The translations under genes were made by a program, and so were the position numbers. Under the pieces are notes generated by a model that was not told the DNA's origin, ran no database searches, and saw only the letters and a program-made list of their open reading frames with translations. A stretch of 64,000 nt of DNA. It comes from Anaspis maculata. Lineage: Eukaryota; Arthropoda; Insecta; Coleoptera; Scraptiidae. The DNA is taken from positions 52,469,423-52,533,422 of the forward strand of contig OX421968.1 in the NCBI GenBank assembly GCA_949128115.1, read 5' to 3'. Below are positions 56,497-64,000 of this stretch, piece by piece. The number at the start of each line of letters is the position of its first letter. The stretch's first letter is position 1.

Positions 56497-58260
56497 TATT
56501 TTAGAAAGATAATCGGAAAATTGAAAAACCGTTTCAAAGTATGGGTGTAGGTACCAACCTCCCTGGACCAGTTCAAAATACAATTCCAAAATATGTTTTT
56601 CGGAATTGGTAGTTACTTAAACTTTTTAGTTTTTGAAGGGTTTTACGCGACGCCTTGTCCAACAAACACGGAAGACCTGAACTCAATTCTGTATCCACCC
56701 TGTGATAGACAAAGAGCGCAGGTATTTGGAAGAGAAAAAAATTCGAATTAGTCCCATTTTTTCGGGACCTAGGGCACTTTGAACTTCATTAAAAATCTTG
56801 GGTGGGCCATTCAATTGTTGAGTAGTTTATTTATTCTATAAAATATCTCAAAAAGAAAGCGTCTGTGAGGTCAGTTCCGCGCTAACACGTGTAATAAAAG
56901 TTTGATTTTGGATTAGATGAAAAAGAAAACCCTTTGTGGCACACAGCTTCGCACATTTCGCTTTTCAGAAGATGGGTTCCGACGAAATGAAATCACCAGA
57001 ATGGCTTCAGATAAGCGATACATAATGTAGTTGGTTCTATAATGAGTAAACGTATCCATCCTTGGCAAGACATCTACCTAATTTGAATAAAAGAAGGTGT
57101 AGCATTAAATGCAGCCAATGGTGAAGAGTCGTCTCCCGCTCTTTCCACACTTTGTGGTAATTCTTTAAACTCCGTTCTAAATCATAATTGGTTTAAAAGA
57201 AACAAAATGGAGCCATTTTCTCCACTGGTTGAATGTTAATCACCTGTGTAATTAAATTTTACGCTCGACTCGATGTTTCCACACCACATGCTGCCAACGT
57301 GTGGTGTTGAAGTCGGTAATCAATTAAGCCAACATTCATATTTAAAAATGAAAAGTCATTGTTTTAACCAGTTTGATCCAAATTAATTACCTTTTTTTTT
57401 GTCTAATTGCCAGTAGCTATGATTTATAGTTTATATTTGATTGCCGATTTGATTAATAATAAAAATTTCCATAGGTTCTTGGATACTAGTCGGGAAAGTT
57501 TTGGGGTGATACAACCGATTTTTTTTATACTGTAGTATGATGTAGGACCTCCCTAATCTCACAATGCATTTTGGCCTCCGCAAACGCGTGAATAATATCT
57601 TGAAATGGTATTTGATCACGACGTCATGACATGATGCCCAGCTACATTCTTAACAAAATTGAAGATGATAGGAATATAATACCGTTTCTTTGGAAACTTG
57701 TTTGCTGAAATGGCGTGCGTTCCCCTCTAATGATGATAACGTTGGGCATTCCAAGTTGTCATTCGGAGGGCCGTTTGAAAGAGCACAACATCTGAAAGGT
57801 GATAACCGAGTTTATTTGACGCTGAAGGACCTATTGACGAAGTCTCGCAGCACAGATATCATTGATTTGAGGCGTAGATGCAAGGGTAGGTGTTCTAATA
57901 TAATTTTGAAGGAGCTTCTAGTTAGATAAGGAAGTTTGACAAAACTTGCAATGTTAATTTTTCAGGAGCTAATCGATGTTTTTATTTTAAGCAGTTCATG
58001 TTGGTATTTTATGAAGCAGAGAAGAGAGATCAAAATTAGCGTAAACCTAAATGAGAATTCGCGATGAGCATCAGTGGCGTACGATTCTCTTACTGCTACT
58101 AGTGGTGGGTCTGCTTATGGTACGGCTGTCCCGTGTGCAACTTGAAATTGGAGTATAGTGGTTGGTATCAAACTGTTCCTTAGATCGTGTCATGACGAAT
58201 ATGGATCGTGATGGTGGACCGCGAAGAGTCAGCAGAAGGGGGAAGAGAATATACAATATA
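56497..58260. other. No gene recognised
   Basis: Unique-looking AT-rich sequence with short open frames only. Confidence 0.45.
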
Positions 58261-61200
58261 ATAGTAAACGTGGTAAAACCGAAGTAGGGAATATAAGTTT
58301 CAAATGATGATAAAGGCAAACCACTTGGCAGGGTTACAACTGAGACCTAAATAAACGATTTGACCCGCAGTGCTTTTCTTTTCGTCCCTTAGGATTTGAA
58401 TAGCGCCCCTTTTTCAAAATGGTGGATATAATCTAGGGGCAGAAGGTATCGAATAGCCTGGTGATGTCCAGCTTAGTAGAAATATGTCTCAATCGGTTTC
58501 TGGGACATCAAACACTAATAAAAAAAATGTTGAACATTGCCATCTACCGCAGGCAAATTTGGTGAAGGCGCCAAAAGGAATTTAGTACTGTCATAAGAAA
58601 ATTGCTGTAACATTTTTATTTTTCAACGGATTTTAACAGAAGACATTTCATTTTGTGAAAAAGTGAATTCTTCTTGTTACCTTACACCTTCCATTGAGGA
58701 AAGACGTTGAGGAATGTTGAAAAAAAATATATTTTCAACATTTTTTATTTTTATGAAATTTGCCCTATTTGTAGACTTTAATGTGCCCTTTCTAAATTTG
58801 CACTTTTCCGATTTATATCTTTGCGCTACGCGCCGCCATATTGAAAAAATGATGTCTGAAAAAAAGTTTTTGGCAATATCTTAATTTTGGCCCTTGTGAC
58901 ATTTGAATGTTTATATACATATAAACACTTTTGACACTAAATTGGCTCCGTAAAATTCTTCTTATGCCAGGTAACAGATACCCTAAGCTATGTTTTGATA
59001 GGCTGTGCAGCCTTACAAATGCAAATACTGATGTCAGGTATAACTGGGCCATGCAAGTCAAAGCCATTTTCGAGAGACTAGATTTAGCAGACGTTTGGTC
59101 AAATATCAGTCCTGCGAGGCTTCAGTCATGTCCAGCTTGCCCTTGACAAGTTCAGGGACTGCCTGCACCAGAGCGACGTCAATGGTCTGACCATGTCAAG
59201 CTACGCCAATTTGTAAAAAAAATTCCGTTTCAATTGTACTCCAGCGCAATACTTGCATGCAAGAGAAAATTTTCTCGTCACTAAGAATAGCTGAATAGCT
59301 CAGCTACGATTGTGTAGTGTCCATCATGTTTGTTTTTCGTTTGGGGGAAATTTTTACAAGATCAGTTTTTCTGACACCTGCACCTTGTGTAATTCGCACG
59401 AGGCCGAGTCCTTGAACCACATATTCTTTAGGTGTCCTATCTTTGAGAGTCTACGCACTCGGTATGTCAGCAGCTTACTAGACATGGATGGCCTGTCCCG
59501 CGCTTTGGATCACCTAACCCCTGTTGTCACGCGTGAGTTGCACCTGTTTATTGGGGGCATGCTGAGGCTTCGTGCCTTTATCATGAACGAATGAGTGTTA
59601 ATTTCTGCTATTTAGTGTGTCTATATAATTATTGCTTTTTTTATTACTCTAGATCATTGTTAGTTTATTTTAATACATATTAATTTACTCAGATATTGAT
59701 TTTTTAGTTAGAATTGTGATTTTTATTTACTGTCGCCATTCTTGTAATAAGGTTTGTTCCTTAAATGCAATAAATTTATTTGATTTGATGATTTGAATAA
59801 TAATAATAATAATAATAATAAACGTTTTTATTACTGTTGACATTTTTGATTCCCCTCCAATCCTGCGTTGACTGAACCATGGTTACTTTGGAAATGGAGG
59901 TCTTTGTCCTCATCGACTTTTCATCTTTTATTTTCTCGTTTTAATGGAAACGCCGACTGTTCTCTATTTTCTGTTACGCAGGTACTTACCTTTTAATGCT
60001 GATGTGAATGTGTATACCTGATTTGTCTTTCACGTCATTGTAAATGTACCTACCGAAAACTTTTGCTAAAAAACTAACGTTTTAAGAAGCAATAAAGATT
60101 ATTTATTTATTACTGTTGACATCAAATTACAAAAAAATATATATTCTTAAACTAAATAGAAAACTCATTTCCAACAGTAAATGGCAGGATTCAGTCCCGA
60201 AGGACTGTTCTTCCACCTAACCCAACCTATGAAAGCACATTCAATCCACCACAGTTTGACATCTGAACCAGCTCTGTGCGACCCACGGTTCTTGAGCTAG
60301 ACTTTCCGAAAATATCAATTTTCGGTTCCAAAAGAATTAAAAATCACCTCTTGGGGCTGTGTCAGGTCCACCAATGTTCATGATTTGAGATAAATGACGA
60401 CGCGTTGTTGATGGGTAACCTGATTAAGACATGGTGGTGATCCAGTGGTGAAATCCCGTAGGCGCGGTCACTATTCAACACCGAAAATTGATACTTCCGG
60501 AAGCTCTAGCTCAAGAACCCCGGGTCTCACAGAGATGGTTCAGGTGTCAAATCGTGAAGAATTGAATGTACTTCCATACGTATATAAACATTTCAATCTC
60601 GCATGGACTTGAATTTTTATATTGTCAAAGACTTCTTTTAAGATATCATTTTTTCAACATTACGGTGCGCACTGCAAAGATATAAATCGGAAAAGTGCAA
60701 ATTTAAAAAGGGCACATCAAAATCTACAAATAAGGCCATTCTCATGAAAATGAAAAATAAATGAAAATCTTTTTTTTCGGATTATTTTTTACTTTTTTCT
60801 TCAACATTCCTCAATGTCTTTTTTATGGAAGGTATAAGATAACAAGAAGAATTCACTTGTCTACAAAATGAGATATCTTGTGTTAAAATCGGTTGAAAAA
60901 TAAAAATGTTACAGCAATTTTCTTACGACCGTACTAAATTCATTTTGGCGCCTCCACCAAATTTGCCTGCGACAGATGTCAATGTTCCACCATTTTTTTA
61001 AAAAGTGTTTGATGTCCCAGAAACCCATCGAGACATAGCTCCATATATTTTAACGAAACTGGACATCACCAGGCTATTCGATACCTTCTGCCCCTAGATA
61101 AAATCCGACATTTTGAAAAAAGGGCGCCATTCAAATCCTAAGGGACGAAAATGAAGGCACTGCGGGTCAAATCGTTTATTCAAGTCTAAGTTACGATCCT

Positions 61201-61262
61201 GCGAAGTGGTTTGCCTTTATCATCATTTGCAACTTATTTTTCCTACCACGTCCACTATAATA
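58261..61262. mobile_element. Giant foldback (3.0 kb) with a retrotransposon end in the loop
   Basis: The left arm (58261-58927) and right arm (60573-61262) are inverted copies with moderate divergence. Examples are GATGATAAAGGCAAACCACT (58306) against AGTGGTTTGCCTTTATCATC (61205), and TAGGGGCAGAAGGTAT against ATACCTTCTGCCCCTA. The 1.64-kb loop holds a retrotransposon 3' end at 58931-59825. No transposase is visible. Confidence 0.78.
58931..59825 (+). pseudogene. CR1/L2-like retrotransposon 3' end with zinc-binding motif
   Basis: Fragments read MPGNRYPKLCFDRLCSLTN and NWAMQVKAIFERLDLADVW, then CTLCNSHEAESLNHIFFRCP, a C-x2-C...H...C motif near the C-terminus as in zf-RVT regions. The last frame stops at 59594. 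The 3' region ends in (AAT)n at about 59796-59822, after AATAAATTTATTTGATTTGA. Confidence 0.6.
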
Positions 61263-64000
61263 GTTTTTATTCGCCTCAATATACAGGGTGTTTTCCCATT
61301 GATTTTTTATTTTTTCTGAAGAGTTATCACACCACAAATTTTCTTCCTATGGCCAACCGGGTTCGCCGAAAACCTTGACGATGCCTAACAGCGAAATCGG
61401 TTGGCCATAAAAAGAAAATTAGTGATGTAAAAAAAAATCATAACGATATGACTAATCCATTTTTCAGTTAAATCGAAGAAAATCAATATATCTCTGTAGC
61501 GGTTCAATACTTTACGTACGAACCTTCATCAGGCATTGAGCGTACGAAACAGAGTAGTAGGGAAACACAGAGTCTTTATTCAATAAAATGATGTATTGAC
61601 ATTTTAAAAGGATCGACGCAAATCCGCTTATTTTCTATTTCCAAGATTTTTTGTGGATAGAATGAACGAATGTGGTGACATTTACTTTTGTATTTGTTGG
61701 CATGCTGGTAACATTCTCTCTGTCAACTCTGAGCGCCTGCAAGAGCGACAGATGTCATGCTGAGACGGTTTGATTACAAGTCTATATTCGGCATTTATAG
61801 ACCTCCGGTGCATGGGACTACAAACTTTACTCGCACTCGCAAATGTGCACTTTCTGACCTAATGATCCAAGTTACTGTTTAAAATCGTTTGCTAAGCCTT
61901 CATTGGCGTAAAATGACGAGCACGTATAGCACGAGCTCGAGCACGTAACTTTATATTTCTACCTCTTTCGGTTCACGAGTCAACATTTTAATCTCTTCAG
62001 CATATCCTTCTCCCTCTACCGCTCGCTGCCACCTCGCGGTCTAATATGTTCGTGATGACCTAAGGAACAGTCTGACACCAACTACTATGTTCCAAGATTC
62101 AAGTTACAAACGAACCTTAAAAGTGGACACAAGAAAACCCACGATCGGCCCGTTTTGAAATGAAGGGGATATATCATATATCTCTGGCAAAACTTGCCCG
62201 CAGATGAATGATAATTTAAGGTGCATGATTTCCATAGTTTTCATATCGACTTTTACACCGTTGAAAATTCCATCTTTAGAACTGGCACATCAATTGATAG
62301 GTACCTGGGAACCTATACCTATGATTAACAGATATGTAAATTTATGATAAGCTTGTGTTTCGTCACCTAATAAATATTCTTCTAAATATTATTGGAAAGT
62401 CTGGACGGCTTGGCAGCCTGCTCGTCACGGCGGTATTTTCGTTTGGTCCACAACTCCACAATGATTAAAAAAGTGTCAATCTCGGCCATTATAATGGCTC
62501 ACGGCGACATTCCCATTCATCTGATATTGGATCGCGCGTCAAAGTAATTTTTAATTTTTTTAGTCGCATACTTGCATCGTGCAAGTTATTAATTTTCTTT
62601 TGTCTGAAACCTGACAAGACATTTATTGATGTTCTAGTTAAACTGACAGCGCTAAAATAAAGCCAAAAAGGCACCTGTGAGTGCGTCCCATTGGAGAGGG
62701 GGAGGATTATTTGACTTTCTCTCATAATTGAATTGAACTTGAGGCCCGTGAATCGTCTAATCCTTTACTTGGATGGGTGCGACATCAGAGTGGACATTTT
62801 CACTTTTAGGTACATGCTTCTCATCGAAGAAAACCATTTAAGCCATGGGCCCATATGTCTCTCCGTAGTTTGATGCAACCGCATAAAATGAAAGTTGAAA
62901 AAATCATGGCAACGATAGATCGTCTGCACTATTTCTCTGACTGTTTGATGATTGTCTCTCAACGTACCTATTGGAGACAGCGCGAGCGGCATTTCTAAAT
63001 CATTAATCACCCTGTTTGAAAATCGCAGTTATATTCAGAAACCTGAAATTTGATTCTCCACGATGTTGTCTTTGAACGATTTGTTTTTCAAAATATGTCC
63101 ATAACAATCAGTCGTTTTGAGAAAGAATGTGGAACAGAACGGAATCATTTGTGGGCGTCTTAACGATTTTGAAACGAAAATTTATTAAACTCTTTGCTTC
63201 TCACACATAAAAGTTATCCTTCGATTGTGAAAGATGAATAAAACACTACGTTGATGATATTCTGGAATTTTATGGTATACAGGTGCCCGCCATTACTGAG
63301 GAGAGAAATAGAAGTTTTTCCCCCCTTAGCGTTCAAAATCGCACTTTCTCAATTGCAGTTGCTTGGAATTTAAATTCGTGACTGCGTGTTCTGTTTATTG
63401 ATCGTAAATTGGGGTGACTTAGCTCATGTGCGGCCCTAAGCGCCATCTCTGTGCCATTCCGGGGTGTCTTTTTCTCACAGGATAGTTACGTGCCTGCACT
63501 GTCGCGATCCTGAGATTGGAAAAACAGGCGACTGGTTTTCCCCAAGCGAGAAACCTGCTTCTCACAGGACATGGTTTCTGTTTGGCACTGCAAACGAAAA
63601 ATTGCAGATGGAGTTTTTAGATTGCTTCAGGTCTTGGTCCCATTTCAGCTGTTTTCAAATTATTTTGATTTCTAACCGATTTTTCCAACCTAGCTTGTGA
63701 TGGGTGATTTCATATTTAAACACAAATTTCACCTTGGGTAGGGTGTCCTGACAAAGTATCACTAAAACAAAGTGTGAATTTGAATCTGTCAAAGATGAGA
63801 CACCTTTACATTATGTGCCTTATGTACCTAATTAAAAGCTCGACATCATGTCGGTGATCAGACCGTCTTCAGTGAGAATCACTGGGGCGACGGCGCCTAA
63901 CCAGTTTAATCAACTAATCAGATACCCGTATTTGGCAAGTTACGCCGTCCTAACTTTTCGCCTCAGACATGAAATTGAGCCGTAAGTAATTGATCATGAG
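61263..64000. other. No gene recognised
   Basis: A CAGGGTG end-type repeat start is seen near 61285. Otherwise the sequence is unique-looking. The open frames at 62489-63010 and 63464-63700 match nothing I know. Confidence 0.45.

Noticed and set aside
61480..61560. Possible second hammerhead near TTCATCAGGCATTGAG...GTACGAAAC
   Set aside because: The GAAA core element and stem III could not be placed on either strand together with CTGATGA.
1..64000. CRISPR arrays, prokaryotic operons or viral gene clusters
   Set aside because: None seen; direct repeats here are tandem duplications or transposon parts without regular spacers.

Overview
The window is eukaryotic nuclear DNA from an arthropod, most likely an insect; the order cannot be fixed. 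The evidence is spliced genes with GT-AG introns, an insect-type GABA transporter, many non-LTR retrotransposons and a very dense load of palindromic (foldback) DNA transposons. No prokaryotic operon, rRNA, CRISPR array or convincing complete tRNA was seen.

Two host genes can be assembled exon by exon, both on the minus strand. (1) At 1220-1878, a four-exon, 165-residue ERG28-like ER membrane protein. (2) At 24760-27989, an eight-exon, 625-residue sodium/chloride-coupled GABA transporter (SLC6 family, insect Gat). The stretch upstream of Gat (about 28.1-36.4 kb) is comparatively free of transposons and may hold its 5' UTR exons and promoter. The last 2.7 kb also shows no recognisable gene.

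The rest is mostly mobile DNA in nested layers. 6.7-11.5 kb is a CR1/L2-like retrotransposon broken by two foreign inserts. 14.06-16.33 kb is a PIF/Harbinger remnant split by a 1.08-kb foldback. 18.7-19.6, 20.1-21.5 and 58.9-59.8 kb are 3' ends of other non-LTR elements. 36.5-42.5 kb is a cluster of foldbacks around an element rich in ACGTTGG motifs. 42.6-47.3 kb is a retrotransposon with a restriction-like nuclease domain, itself interrupted by a foldback and by an RTE element whose 12-bp target duplication is intact. 48.2-55.9 kb is an I-like retrotransposon with ORF1, endonuclease and reverse transcriptase, interrupted by two foldbacks and flanked by a perfectly co-extensive 223-bp direct duplication. 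58.3-61.3 kb is a giant foldback.

The recurring theme is an architecture rather than one known system: near full-length palindromes of 0.3-3 kb, with unrelated terminal sequences, often with TA next to the termini. At least ten are present. One carries a decayed mariner/IS630-type transposase in its loop, and one is a palindrome made of two head-to-tail units. The nesting order gives a relative chronology of insertions.
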